A DNA stretch of 64,000 bases from Streptomyces sp. ICBB 8177. GTDB lineage: Bacteria; Actinomycetota; Actinomycetes; Streptomycetales; Streptomycetaceae. The notes under the pieces were generated by a model. It saw only the letters and a program-made list of their open reading frames with translations. It was not told the origin of the DNA and ran no database searches. Positions 38,028 through 46,866 of the stretch are shown in pieces (position 1 is the first letter of the stretch; each line of letters opens with the position of its first letter). The position numbers were made by a program, and so were the translations under genes. Location: NCBI RefSeq assembly GCF_003144095.1, contig NZ_NSKH01000023.1, positions 62,001 to 126,000 of the forward strand, given 5' to 3'.

Positions 38028-39512
38028 ATGAACGCAGCCACCCCGGCCCCGCGTTCCGCCCCGGGCGGCCGCCACGTCGTCGTGGTGGGCGGCGGGATCT
38101 CCGGACTCGCCGCCGCCCACCGGCTGCTGGCGGGCGGCGCGCGGGTGACGCTGCTGGAGGCCGACGGCCGGCTCGGCGGCAAGCTGTACGCGGACGAGAT
38201 CGCGGGCGTGCCGGTGGACCTGGGCGCCGAGTCCATGCTCGCCCGCCGTCCCGAGGCGGTCGGCCTGGCCCGCGAGGTCGGTCTCGCCGCCGACCTCCAG
38301 CCGCCCGCCACCGCCTCCGCCGCCCTGTGGACCCGGGGCAGGCTGCGCCCGATGCCGCGCGGCCACATCATGGGCGTGCCCGGCGACCTCGGGCCGCTGT
38401 CCGCCTCCGGGGTCCTGTCACCCGCCGCCCTCGCCCGCATCCCGCTCGACCACGTGCTGCCGCGCACCCGCGTCGGTCAGGACGTCGCGGTCGGCGCGTT
38501 CGTCGCCGCCCGGCTCGGCCGCGAGGTCGTCGACCGCCTCGTCGAACCACTGCTCGGCGGCGTCTACGCGGGCGACGCCTACCGCATCTCGATGCGCGCC
38601 GCCGTCCCGCAGCTGTTCGAGGCGATCCGCGGCAGGAGGTCGCTGATCGAGGGCGTGCGGGCCGCGCAGCGCAAGGCGGCCGCCGCGCAGCAGGCCTCCG
38701 GGCGCGCGGTGGCCGGTGAGCCGTCGGTCTTCATGGGCATCCGCGGTGGCGTCGGCAGGCTGCCGCTCGCCGTCGCCGACGCCTGCCGCGCCGCCGGGGG
38801 CGACCTGCGCACCGGGACCGAGGTGTCCGCGCTGCGCAGGACCGCGACCGGGTGGACGCTCGACGTGCGCGGTCCCGAAGGGCCCGGCCGACTGGCCGCC
38901 GACGCGGTGCTGCTGGCGGTGCCCGCCCCGGTCGCGGCGCGGCTGCTGGCCTCGGAGGCGCCCGTCGCCGCCGCGGAACTGGAGAGCGTCGAGTACGCGA
39001 GCATGGCACTGGTGACGATGGCGTTCCGCCGCCGCGACCTGCTGGGCCTGCCGGGCGGCAGCGGCTTCCTGGTGCCGCCGGTGGACGGACGCACCATCAA
39101 GGCGTCCACCTTCTCCAGCCGCAAGTGGGGCTGGGTGGACGAGGCCGGCCCCGACACCTTCGTGCTGCGCACCTCCGTCGGCCGCCACGGGGACGAGGCC
39201 GACCTCGCCTGGGACGACACCGACCTCGTACGGCTCTCGCGCGAGGACCTCGGACGCGCGGTGGGCATCACCGCGGCCCCGGTCGCCGCCCGCGTCACCC
39301 GCTGGAACGGCGGCCTGCCGCAGTACCCGGTCGGCCACCTGGAACGGGTCGCCCGCATCCGCGAGCACGTCGACAAGCTGCCCGGGGTCGCGGTGTGTGG
39401 GGCGCTCTACGACGGGGTCGGCATCCCCGCCTGCGTCGGCGGTGCCCGCGCGGCGGCGGACCGCCTGCTGGGCGAACTGCTGGGCGAAGCGGACGGCGCC
39501 GCCCGGCCCTGA
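38028..39512 (+). CDS. hemG: Coproporphyrinogen III oxidase / protoporphyrinogen oxidase (HemY/CgoX)
   Basis: 494-residue FAD protein. The dinucleotide motif [17 protein letters not shown] begins near residue 17 and is followed by [22 protein letters not shown]. The C-terminal FAD-binding segment reads [21 protein letters not shown]. Actinobacterial HemY proteins oxidise coproporphyrinogen III to coproporphyrin III. It lies 23 bases after hemE and 55 before hemQ, so the three form an operon for the coproporphyrin-dependent route. The ATG at 38028 has only a weak ribosome site (GTGGCACAGTGGACGGC). Confidence 0.9.
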   Translation: MNAATPAPRSAPGGRHVVVVGGGISGLAAAHRLLAGGARVTLLEADGRLGGKLYADEIAGVPVDLGAESMLARRPEAVGLAREVGLAADLQPPATASAALWTRGRLRPMPRGHIMGVPGDLGPLSASGVLSPAALARIPLDHVLPRTRVGQDVAVGAFVAARLGREVVDRLVEPLLGGVYAGDAYRISMRAAVPQLFEAIRGRRSLIEGVRAAQRKAAAAQQASGRAVAGEPSVFMGIRGGVGRLPLAVADACRAAGGDLRTGTEVSALRRTATGWTLDVRGPEGPGRLAADAVLLAVPAPVAARLLASEAPVAAAELESVEYASMALVTMAFRRRDLLGLPGGSGFLVPPVDGRTIKASTFSSRKWGWVDEAGPDTFVLRTSVGRHGDEADLAWDDTDLVRLSREDLGRAVGITAAPVAARVTRWNGGLPQYPVGHLERVARIREHVDKLPGVAVCGALYDGVGIPACVGGARAAADRLLGELLGEADGAARP

Positions 39513-39567
39513 GCGGTCCCGGCCCCCCTGCGGCGGGGCGTCCGGCGGGGCGCGGGAGAATGTCCGT

Positions 39568-40290
39568 ATGACCGAGAACGCTGCACCCGCCAAGGCCCCG
39601 AACGCGGGCAAGAAGGCCCGCGACCTCAACGACGTGATCCGCTACACGCTCTGGTCGGTCTTCCGGCTGCGCGACGCGCTGCCCGAGGACCGCTCCGGTT
39701 TCGCGGACGAGGTGGACGAGCTGTTCGGGCAGCTCGACGCCAAGGACGTCACCGTGCGCGGCACGTACGACGTCTCGGGGCTGCGGGCCGACGCCGACGT
39801 CATGATCTGGTGGCACGCGGAGACCTCCGACGCGCTCCAGGACGCCTACAACCGCTTCCGCCGCACGAAGCTGGGCCGCTCGCTGGAGCCGGTGTGGTCC
39901 AACATGGCGCTGCACCGCCCGGCGGAGTTCAACAAGTCGCACATCCCCGCGTTCCTCGCCGACGAGACGCCGCGCGACTACGTGAGCGTCTACCCGTTCG
40001 TGCGCTCCTACGACTGGTACCTGCTGCCCGACGAGGACCGCCGCCGGATGCTCGCCGACCACGGCAAGATGGCGCGCGGCTACCCGGACGTGCGGGCCAA
40101 CACCGTCGCCTCCTTCTCGCTCGGCGACTACGAGTGGATCCTCGCCTTCGAGGCCGACGAACTGCACCGCATCGTCGACCTGATGCGCCACCTGCGCGGC
40201 TCCGAGGCGCGCCGCCACGTGCGCGAGGAGGTCCCGTTCTACACCGGCCGCCGCCGCTCGGTCGCGGAACTGGTCGAGGGCCTGGCGTAG
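39568..40290 (+). CDS. hemQ: Coproheme decarboxylase (chlorite-dismutase-like HemQ/ChdC)
   Basis: 240 residues of the Cld/HemQ family. [11 protein letters not shown] near the N-terminus, [25 protein letters not shown] in the centre, and the probable proximal haem histidine in [15 protein letters not shown] near 206. It decarboxylates iron-coproporphyrin III to haem b, the final step of the coproporphyrin pathway. The ATG at 39568 follows GGGAGAATGTCCGT. A GC-rich hairpin follows the stop. Confidence 0.92.
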   Translation: MTENAAPAKAPNAGKKARDLNDVIRYTLWSVFRLRDALPEDRSGFADEVDELFGQLDAKDVTVRGTYDVSGLRADADVMIWWHAETSDALQDAYNRFRRTKLGRSLEPVWSNMALHRPAEFNKSHIPAFLADETPRDYVSVYPFVRSYDWYLLPDEDRRRMLADHGKMARGYPDVRANTVASFSLGDYEWILAFEADELHRIVDLMRHLRGSEARRHVREEVPFYTGRRRSVAELVEGLA

Positions 40291-40319
40291 ACCGCGGACG
40301 GCGAGCCGCCGTTCGACCC

Positions 40320-40353
40320 CGCCCGCCCGGCGCGCACCGCGCCCGGGCGGGCG
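40320..40353. terminator. Hairpin terminator after hemQ
   Basis: CGCCCGCCCGG (40320-40330) pairs perfectly with CCGGGCGGGCG (40343-40353). The 12-base loop CGCGCACCGCGC can itself pair. It lies between convergent genes. Confidence 0.6.
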
Positions 40354-40389
40354 CTCGTGTCCGCGCGGCTTACGCGCCTTCGGGCCGCT

Positions 40390-41190
40390 CTAGGCGGCCA
40401 GTTCCGCGCGCTTGAGGCGGCCGTGGCCGAGGGCGGCGCGCAGCGCGGGATCGGGCAGCGCCTTCGGCCCGCGCAGCGCAAGCGCGGTCAGCAGCGCGCG
40501 GTCGCCCGCGGCGGCGTGGTGCCGGGATATGGGGATCGCGCGCAGCACCGCCTCACCGGCCGGCGAGGCCCAGCGGGTGTAGGGCACGATCTCCAACCGG
40601 GCTATCAGCAGGCAGCCCAGCGTCAGCACCAGCGGCAGGCCGAACCACAGCGGCGCCGAGTCGTGCGAGCCGCGGATCCCCAGCCCGGCCGTGACCGCGA
40701 GCAGCGCGACGATCAGCCCGGCCGACGCCATCACCAGCCGCATCCCCGACGCCACCCGGTCGCGCGCGGAGGCGGGCACCGCGAGCCCGTCGGAGACCAG
40801 CCGCTCGCCCAGCACCCGCACCGCGGCCGCCGTCGCGTGCCTCTTGCGTACCACCGGTATCCGCGACTGGCCCTCGGGCCCGATCATCGCCAGCAGCGAG
40901 CGCTCCACCTCGTCCCGCCCCACCGGGTCGACGACGGTGGCCCACCCGGTGTGCGCCAGCAGCATGCGGCGCTCACGGCACATCGCGACCAGCGTGAGAT
41001 CGGTGACCCGGTGCGGCCCGCCGGCCAGGAACGCGGTCTCGTACAGCCCCAGTTGCCCGGGGCCGGTCAGCACGAACCCCGGGCCGTCCGGCACCGGGTG
41101 CCGGTCGGCGACGACGACCGCCGCCCGGCACAGTCGTGCGCAGGAGAGGATCGCCGCTGCCCAGGCGAGGAGAAGCAGTGAAACCCACAT
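40390..41190 (-). CDS. TIGR04222 domain membrane protein
   Basis: 266 residues. The N-terminal membrane helix (MWVSLLLLAWAAAILSCARLC) is followed by a cytoplasmic-type segment typical of this streptomycete family (LYETAFLAGGPHRVTDLTLVAMCRERRM). Two central helices follow (about 150-170 and 182-200), and then a soluble tail. The family is exclusively actinobacterial and uncharacterised. No ribosome site is conspicuous. It is 86 bases downstream of the DUF4142 gene on the same strand. Confidence 0.7.
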   Translation of the reverse strand: MWVSLLLLAWAAAILSCARLCRAAVVVADRHPVPDGPGFVLTGPGQLGLYETAFLAGGPHRVTDLTLVAMCRERRMLLAHTGWATVVDPVGRDEVERSLLAMIGPEGQSRIPVVRKRHATAAAVRVLGERLVSDGLAVPASARDRVASGMRLVMASAGLIVALLAVTAGLGIRGSHDSAPLWFGLPLVLTLGCLLIARLEIVPYTRWASPAGEAVLRAIPISRHHAAAGDRALLTALALRGPKALPDPALRAALGHGRLKRAELAA

Positions 41191-41276
41191 ACGGGTTTTC
41201 TACTGGACGGCACTGACATTCCGCTCCCCCTTTTGGGGACGGATGTGCGAATAGTCCGTAACGGGAGCGGTGAGAT

Positions 41277-42038
41277 TCATCTCGGCACCTCGCTGGCCGA
41301 GATGGTGTACGTGATCGTGGGCGGCGCGGGCGCAGGGGACGAGGGCGCCGAGGTCGCGGGTGGAGTGGGTGTCGCCGCGGTGGTGGGGCCGCCACCGGCG
41401 GTGAAGTCGACCAGGCCGGTGCGCTCCAGCGCGGCGATCTGCTGGAGCATGATGCCGTTGGTCTGGGTCGCCAGCCGCCGGACCACCGAGTTCTGGGTGT
41501 CCGCCCGGATCTGCGCGGCGAACTGGAAGAGCGCGTCGTCCGAACCGTGCAGGGTGTTGGCGAACAGCTTGTCGTACGCGGTGCCCTGGGCGTCGCTCAG
41601 TCGCGTCAGCGAGGCCCGTTGCCCGGCGTCCGGTTGGGTCGGCAGGTCCACGCCGACCGCCACGGCGGCCGACTGCACGTCCCCGTCCAGCCGGGTGTGG
41701 CCGGTGACCAGGTCGCCGCCCGCGGAGCGCACGGCCGCGGTGGTGCCCTGCGCCTGCGCCTGCTGCCCGGCCGGGAGCTCCCACAGGTCGCTGAGCCTGA
41801 CCTGGACGACGAACTCGCGGTCGGCGGCGGTCAGCGGCCCGGAGACCGTGGTCTCGGTCGGCCCGCTCGGGGTCGGGAAGCCCGCGACCACGGGGGCCTG
41901 CGCACGCGTACCGGCCGCGGTGTCCTGGGTCTTGGTGAACTTGTAGACCGGGTACACCAGCGAGGCCAGGGTGCAGACCAGGGCTCCCGCCACGAGTCCA
42001 CTGGCGGCGGTGGACCTGAGGGACGGATGGATGTGCAT
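41277..42038 (-). CDS. DUF4142 domain exported protein
   Basis: 253 residues. An N-terminal signal or anchor helix (SGLVAGALVCTLASLVYPVYKF, about 14-35) precedes a four-helix DUF4142 domain (LTAADREFVVQVRLSDLWELP, then LRDAQGTAYDKLF-like and QIAALERTG). A Thr/Pro/Ala-rich tail follows. The family resembles ferritin-like bundles and its function is not established. ATG 42038 has AGGAGGCGCCC directly upstream, a strong start. Confidence 0.75.
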   Translation of the reverse strand: MHIHPSLRSTAASGLVAGALVCTLASLVYPVYKFTKTQDTAAGTRAQAPVVAGFPTPSGPTETTVSGPLTAADREFVVQVRLSDLWELPAGQQAQAQGTTAAVRSAGGDLVTGHTRLDGDVQSAAVAVGVDLPTQPDAGQRASLTRLSDAQGTAYDKLFANTLHGSDDALFQFAAQIRADTQNSVVRRLATQTNGIMLQQIAALERTGLVDFTAGGGPTTAATPTPPATSAPSSPAPAPPTITYTISASEVPR

Positions 42039-42279
42039 GGGCGCCTCCTGATGCGGGACGCGAAAGGGCGCGCCGCACTCGGCAGTACGAAGTGCGACCG
42101 TACGTTAGTACCTTCGCGGCGCCATCGTCTTCGTTTCGTTATCGGCCGGGCCACTTCACCTCACCCGCCCTGGGTCCTCGCTCCGCGTTCGGTTCACAGT
42201 CCACTCAAAGACACCGTTCAGAGCGGGATTTGAGCTTGGGATCTGGCGGTGCCGCCCACCTCGGACCACACTGCGAACG

Positions 42280-42870
42280 GTGACGGCGGTGAGCGGCGAG
42301 GGGCGTGGCGGCATCCGGGACACGGTGGACGCCCTCGTCATCTGCGGCGCGGCCGGGGTCGGCAAGACCTCGACCGCCCATGAGGTGTCCCGGCGACTGG
42401 CGGCGGGCGGACTCGCCCACGCGCTGGTGGACCGCGACGAACTCGACCGCGTCCACCCGTGGCCGCTGCCCGGGCTGCCGGAGTGGGAGGCCGCCCGCCG
42501 CAACCTCGCCGCGATGTGGGCCACCTACGCCGGACTGGGCCACCACCGCCTGGTGCTGTGCGGCGTCTTCGCCGACCTCAGGCAGGAACTGCGCTGGATC
42601 GCGGAGGCCGTGCCGGACGCGGCGGTCACCGTCGTCCGCCTCACCGCGCCCCGCGACGTCCTCGCCTTCCGGGTGCGGCGGCACGGCGTCGGCGGCGGCA
42701 CGCGCGACCGGCTGCGGCGCAGCGAACGTCAGCAGGAGGAGATCGCGGCGACCGATCCGCCCGGCACGCTGGTCGTGGACACCGCGAACCTGCCGGTCGG
42801 CGCGGTCGCGGACCGGCTCATCGCGCTGTGGCCCGCGGTGCCCGGGGGCGCAGCGCCGGGTGGTCGGTGA
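42280..42870 (+). CDS. P-loop kinase-like NTPase
   Basis: 196 residues with a Walker A motif GAAGVGKTS (about 24-32), followed by LVDRDELDRVHPWP and LVLCGVFADLRQELR, then an Arg-rich lid region (RDRLRRSERQQ). The layout resembles small adenylate-kinase/shikimate-kinase-like enzymes. The substrate is unknown. Start GTG 42280 or GTG 42289; neither has a good ribosome site. Its last 53 bases overlap the 3' end of the convergent peptidyl-tRNA-hydrolase-like gene. Confidence 0.7.
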   Translation: MTAVSGEGRGGIRDTVDALVICGAAGVGKTSTAHEVSRRLAAGGLAHALVDRDELDRVHPWPLPGLPEWEAARRNLAAMWATYAGLGHHRLVLCGVFADLRQELRWIAEAVPDAAVTVVRLTAPRDVLAFRVRRHGVGGGTRDRLRRSERQQEEIAATDPPGTLVVDTANLPVGAVADRLIALWPAVPGGAAPGGR

Positions 42871-43615
42871 CCACCGTGCAGGAGCCGGGGGCGATCTCGG
42901 TGAAGCCCGCGTCCCGCACCACCGGAAGCCCGCTGTCCACCAACCCGGCCCACCGGTCCGCCTCGGCCGTGCGCACCGATAGCGCGAAGCCCGCCTCGCG
43001 CCAGGCCGCACGGGCCGGCTCCGGCAGCTCCCACCAGGCCAGCTGGGCCGCGTGGCCGGTCTGCGCCATGGTCTTGCCCGCCGACATCTCCAGCCCCGGG
43101 TTGAGCCACAGCACGGGCGACGCGGGGGCCGGGGCCTGAGGCGTGTCCCGGTCCTCCAACTCGGTCCCCGACACCTGGAGCCTGGCCAGGTCCTTCGGCC
43201 AGCCGTCCAGCGGCACCGGCGGGTAGACCCGCACCTCGGCCTCCCGCCCGGTCACGGTGATCCCCGGCAGCTTCTCGGCCCGCCGCCACTCCGCGCCGCG
43301 TGCCCGGCGCACCACCTTGCGGATGCGGGCGTCCTCCCAGTCCCGCCGCGCGCGGGCCCACTCGCCGTCACCGGTGGCGCGTTCGTCGGCCAGGAACGTC
43401 AGCACGGCCCGAGCCGAGGTCTCCAGCGCGTCGGTGCGCGCCGGGGGCGCGTCGCGTTCCATGCGCACGACGAGCGGAAGCACGAACTGCGGCGCGACGT
43501 CCCGGTCGTCGGCCTGCCCGGCCCGCACGGGACCGTCGCCGTCACCGGTCTGGGCGGGGCTGGTGGGGGCGCTGAACGGATCGGAGCTGGTCACCGGACC
43601 AGCATCCCACGCCAC
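42818..43615 (-). CDS. Pth2-type peptidyl-tRNA hydrolase domain protein
   Basis: 265 residues. The C-terminal third carries the Pth2 core LNPGLEMSAGKTMAQTGHAAQLAWW (Lys and Gln-x-x-His positions conserved), VRTAEADRWAGL and VRDAGFTEIAPGSCTVV. The N-terminal 150 residues are an actinobacterial extension of unknown role (FVLPLVVRMERDAPP, RRDWEDARIRKVVRRARG). Pth2 enzymes release peptides from peptidyl-tRNA in archaea and eukaryotes; bacterial streptomycete members are uncharacterised. GTG 43615 or GTG 43594 could be the start; neither has a clear Shine-Dalgarno. Confidence 0.7.
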   Translation of the reverse strand: MAWDAGPVTSSDPFSAPTSPAQTGDGDGPVRAGQADDRDVAPQFVLPLVVRMERDAPPARTDALETSARAVLTFLADERATGDGEWARARRDWEDARIRKVVRRARGAEWRRAEKLPGITVTGREAEVRVYPPVPLDGWPKDLARLQVSGTELEDRDTPQAPAPASPVLWLNPGLEMSAGKTMAQTGHAAQLAWWELPEPARAAWREAGFALSVRTAEADRWAGLVDSGLPVVRDAGFTEIAPGSCTVVTDHPALRPRAPRATAR

Positions 43616-43685
43616 GAACGGGCGACGGCGGTGGGCGGGAACGGCTCACGGCCGTCCCGCCCACCGCCGTCGGCGGGCCGCTCCC

Positions 43686-44141
43686 TCAGGAGCGGCCGGT
43701 GGCCGGGCGCGGCCGGGGGAGGGACGGACGACGCCTGGCGGTGGCCAGGGCCGAGGTCAGCGCTTCCTCGATCAGCTCCACCTGATCGCGCATGGCGCTG
43801 GCCCACGCGTGCTCGCGGGCGTAGACGTCGCACGCGTCGGCCGGGCGGTGACCGAGCAGCGAGCCGCGCAGTCCGCGCAGACCCGCCTGCATGGCGGCGA
43901 TGTCGGCCTCAAGACGCAGCCGCACCATGCGGGCCAGCTCCAGCGGATGCTTGTGCAGCAGTTCCTCATAGCGCCAGCGGGCGGGGGCGAGGTCGAACAG
44001 CCACGCTTTGGCGGACTGCTCGAAGCCCGGCGATCCCGGCAGGCGCACGGCGCCCGGCCAGCGGGCGGGCGGAGTGGGGGCCGGGCCCGGCTCGCGGTGC
44101 CCACCCACGATGGGGTCCGGTTCAGGTGTCGTTGGTGCCAC
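43686..44141 (-). CDS. Conserved hypothetical protein
   Basis: 151 residues. A Pro-rich N-terminus is followed by a helical domain (LFDLAPARWRYEELLHKHPLELARMVRLRLEADIAAMQ, then DACDVYAREHAWASAMRDQVELIEEAL) and a basic tail. I do not recognise the family. The GTG at 44141 has AAGGGAG 6 bases upstream; longer reading frames to 44210 lack a site. No membrane segment or enzyme motif is visible. Confidence 0.65.
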   Translation of the reverse strand: MAPTTPEPDPIVGGHREPGPAPTPPARWPGAVRLPGSPGFEQSAKAWLFDLAPARWRYEELLHKHPLELARMVRLRLEADIAAMQAGLRGLRGSLLGHRPADACDVYAREHAWASAMRDQVELIEEALTSALATARRRPSLPRPRPATGRS

Positions 44142-44343
44142 GTGTGCTCCCTTGCCTGTTCCCGTCTGCCCGCAGGGGGTGTCCGGTGAGAGCCGAAGCG
44201 GCCGGTACACGCTGGCCGGGGCCCTTCGCGGCCGACCCGTGAGGGGGTCCTAATCGGGCAGACTGGCCGAACAGTACCTACTCACCGGTATGCGCACAAG
44301 GGGTTCGAACAAGGGGCCCGTACACCTGTTTCCGCCCCCGCCG

Positions 44344-44751
44344 TCACTCCCCGCTCGGGATCAGTCGCAGAGAGATGGAGTTGATGCAGTAGCGCTGGTC
44401 GGTGGGGGTCGGATACCCCTCGCCCTCGAAGACATGGCCCAGGTGCGAGCCGCAGCGGGCGCAGCGCACCTCGGTGCGGACCATGCCGTGCGACCGGTCC
44501 TCCAGCAGCTCGACCGCGTCGGTGTCCTTCGGGTCGTAGAACGACGGCCACCCGCAGTGCGACGCGAACTTGGTGTCCGACCGGAACAGCTCCGCCCCGC
44601 AGGCCCGGCAGGAGTAGACGCCCTCGGTCCTGGTGTCGGTGTACTCGCCCACGAACGCGGGCTCCGTGCCCGCCTCGCGCAGCACCGCGTACTCGGCGGG
44701 CGTCAGCTCGGCCCGCCACTGCTCCTCGGGCTTGTCGACCTCGTACGGCAT
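44344..44751 (-). CDS. msrB: Peptide-methionine (R)-S-oxide reductase
   Basis: 135 residues. The zinc site is formed by two CXXC pairs (C48/C51 and C97/C100). The catalytic cysteine is C122 in RYCINS and a possible resolving cysteine is C66 in SHCGWPS. It repairs the R epimer of methionine sulfoxide in proteins. The ATG at 44751 follows GAGGAGCGG by 5 bases. It lies 10 bases downstream of murC, so the two are probably cotranscribed. Confidence 0.93.
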   Translation of the reverse strand: MPYEVDKPEEQWRAELTPAEYAVLREAGTEPAFVGEYTDTRTEGVYSCRACGAELFRSDTKFASHCGWPSFYDPKDTDAVELLEDRSHGMVRTEVRCARCGSHLGHVFEGEGYPTPTDQRYCINSISLRLIPSGE

Positions 44752-44761
44752 GAACCGCTCC

Positions 44762-46159
44762 TCAGCTCTCCACGGTGGACAGACGGGCCAGGACGCGCGG
44801 ACCCAGGTCGGTCACGTCTCCCGCCCCCATGGTGAGAACGAGATCGCCCGGCTTGGCCATTCCTGCGATCACCCCGGGAACGGCGTCCTTGTCGTGCTCG
44901 GCGGTGACGTCGGCACCGGCCGCGCGGGCGGCGTCCACGATCAGCGCGCTGGTGACACCCGGGATCGGGTCCTCGCGCGCCGGGTAGATGTCCAGCACCA
45001 CGGACGCGTCGGCGAGCGCCAGCGCCTGGCCCATCTCGGCCGCCAACTGCTGGGTGCGGCTGAACAGATGGGGCTGGAAGACCACCAGCACCCGGCCCTC
45101 GCCCGCCCCGCCGCGGATCGCCTCCAGGTCGGCGGCGATCTCCGTCGGGTGGTGGGCGTAGGAGTCGACGACCTGCACCCCGGCGGCGGTGCCCTTCAGC
45201 TGGAGGCGCCGCTTGACCCCGGTGTACGAGCCGAGCGCCTCGGCGAGCGAGTCGGCCGGCAGCCCCATCGCGTGGCCAGCGGTCAGCGCGGCGACCGCGT
45301 TCAGCGCGTAGTGGCGACCGGGCACCGAGACCGTGAAGACCCACTCGGTGCCGTCGAGCACCACGGCGACCTCGCTGGTCAGGCCGTACGGCGTGATCCG
45401 CGTGACCCGCACGTCCGCGTCGGCCGCCTCGCCGTAGGTCACCACCCGCACCCGGTCACGCACCCGCGCCGTCAGCTCGCGCGCCCCCGCGTGGTCGGCG
45501 CAGCACACCAGCGTGCCGCCCTCGGTGAGCCGGTCGGCGAACGCCTCGAAGGAGTCGTGGATCTCGTCCATCGACGCGTAGTTGGCGTGGTGGTCCAGCT
45601 CGACGTTGAGAACGATCGCCACCTCGGGCGCGTACTTGTGGAAGCTGCGGTCCGACTCGTCCGCCTCGGCCACGAAGACCGTCCCGGCGCCGTGGCGGGC
45701 GTTCGACCCGGGCGCGTCCAGGTCGCCGCCGATCGCGTACGACGGGTCGAGCCCGAGCTTCGTCAGCGCGACCGCCAGCATCGAGGTCGTCGTGGTCTTG
45801 CCGTGCGTCCCGGCCACTGCCAGCGCCCGCGCGCCGTCCATCAGCGCCGCCAGCGCGTCGCTGCGGTGCACCACCGGCACCCCGCGCTCCCGGGCGGCCA
45901 CCAGCTCCGGGTTGTCCTCGCGGATCGCGCTGGAGACGACCACGCAGCTCGCGTCGTCCGGCAGGTGCGCGGCGTCGTGCCCGACGTGCACGGTGACGCC
46001 CAGCTCGCGCAGGGCGGCGCAGGTCGCCGAGTCCTTCGCGTCGCTGCCGCTCACCGTGGCGCCGCGCGCCGCGAGGATCTTCGCGACGCCCGACATCCCG
46101 ATGCCGCCGATGGCGATGAAGTGCGGTCGGTCCATGGCGGGGGGGAGGGCGTGGGCCAT
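44762..46159 (-). CDS. murC: UDP-N-acetylmuramate--L-alanine ligase
   Basis: 465 residues. The N-terminal Rossmann-like domain starts HFIAIGGIGMSGVAKIL. The ATP-binding loop is AVAGTHGKTTTTSML, and the central EADESDRSFHKY and ELDHHANY are Mur-ligase signatures. It adds L-Ala to UDP-MurNAc in peptidoglycan synthesis. The ATG at 46159 has GAGGAGAACCGCGC upstream; an upstream extension to 46237 in the same frame is not supported. As usual in streptomycetes this murC lies away from the dcw cluster. Confidence 0.93.
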   Translation of the reverse strand: MAHALPPAMDRPHFIAIGGIGMSGVAKILAARGATVSGSDAKDSATCAALRELGVTVHVGHDAAHLPDDASCVVVSSAIREDNPELVAARERGVPVVHRSDALAALMDGARALAVAGTHGKTTTTSMLAVALTKLGLDPSYAIGGDLDAPGSNARHGAGTVFVAEADESDRSFHKYAPEVAIVLNVELDHHANYASMDEIHDSFEAFADRLTEGGTLVCCADHAGARELTARVRDRVRVVTYGEAADADVRVTRITPYGLTSEVAVVLDGTEWVFTVSVPGRHYALNAVAALTAGHAMGLPADSLAEALGSYTGVKRRLQLKGTAAGVQVVDSYAHHPTEIAADLEAIRGGAGEGRVLVVFQPHLFSRTQQLAAEMGQALALADASVVLDIYPAREDPIPGVTSALIVDAARAAGADVTAEHDKDAVPGVIAGMAKPGDLVLTMGAGDVTDLGPRVLARLSTVES

Positions 46160-46233
46160 GCGCGGTTCTCCTCGGCTGAGCGGCGTGCGGGCTGGTGGGT
46201 CGCCCGGCACAACAGGTGCTCCGATTCTCGCAC

Positions 46234-46866
46234 TCACCCCGCGCGGATCAGCCCACCCGCCAGGCCCGCGGCGATCGCGGCGGTACGGCTGTCGACGCCC
46301 AGCTTGTCGTAGATGTGCACCAGATGCGTCTTCACGGTGGCCTCGCTGATGAACAACCGCTTGGAGATCTGCCGGTTGGCCAGTCCTTCCGCCAGCAGCC
46401 CGAGGATCTCCGTCTCGCGCGGCGACAGCGCCGGACGGCCGGACCGCACCCGGCCCAGCAGCCGTGCCGCGACCGGCGGCGCCAGCACCGTCTCACCGCG
46501 CGCCGCCGCCCTGACCGCCTCCGCCACGTCTTCCGGCGGCGCGTCCTTGAGCAGGTAGCCGGTGGCGCCAGCCTCGACTGCCGCCAGGATGTCGGCGTCC
46601 GTGCTGTACGTGGTCAGGATGAGCACCGCGGGCGGATCGGGCAGCGCGGTGATCCGGCGGGTGGCCTCCACCCCGTGCATCCCCGCGCCCATCTGGAGGT
46701 CCATCAGCACGACGTCCGGCGCCGGACCGTCCTGCGCCACCAGCGCGAGCGCCGCCGCGCCGTCCGCCGCCTCGCCGACCGCGGTCAGCTCCGGCAGGTC
46801 GTCCACCATGGCCCGCAGCCCCCGCCGCACCACCGGGTGGTCGTCCACGATCAGCACCCGGATCAC
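46234..46866 (-). CDS. NarL/LuxR-type response regulator
   Basis: 210 residues. The receiver domain has the acidic pair in VLIVDDHPVV, the phosphoacceptor in DVVLMDLQM, and the lysine in GYLLKDAPP. A C-terminal LuxR-type HTH (ALSPRETEILGLLAEGLANRQIS) follows. GTG 46866 overlaps the stop of the histidine kinase gene by 4 bases (GTGA). It forms a two-component pair with that kinase, probably acting on the divergent FtsX-type transporter operon. Confidence 0.9.
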   Translation of the reverse strand: MIRVLIVDDHPVVRRGLRAMVDDLPELTAVGEAADGAAALALVAQDGPAPDVVLMDLQMGAGMHGVEATRRITALPDPPAVLILTTYSTDADILAAVEAGATGYLLKDAPPEDVAEAVRAAARGETVLAPPVAARLLGRVRSGRPALSPRETEILGLLAEGLANRQISKRLFISEATVKTHLVHIYDKLGVDSRTAAIAAGLAGGLIRAG

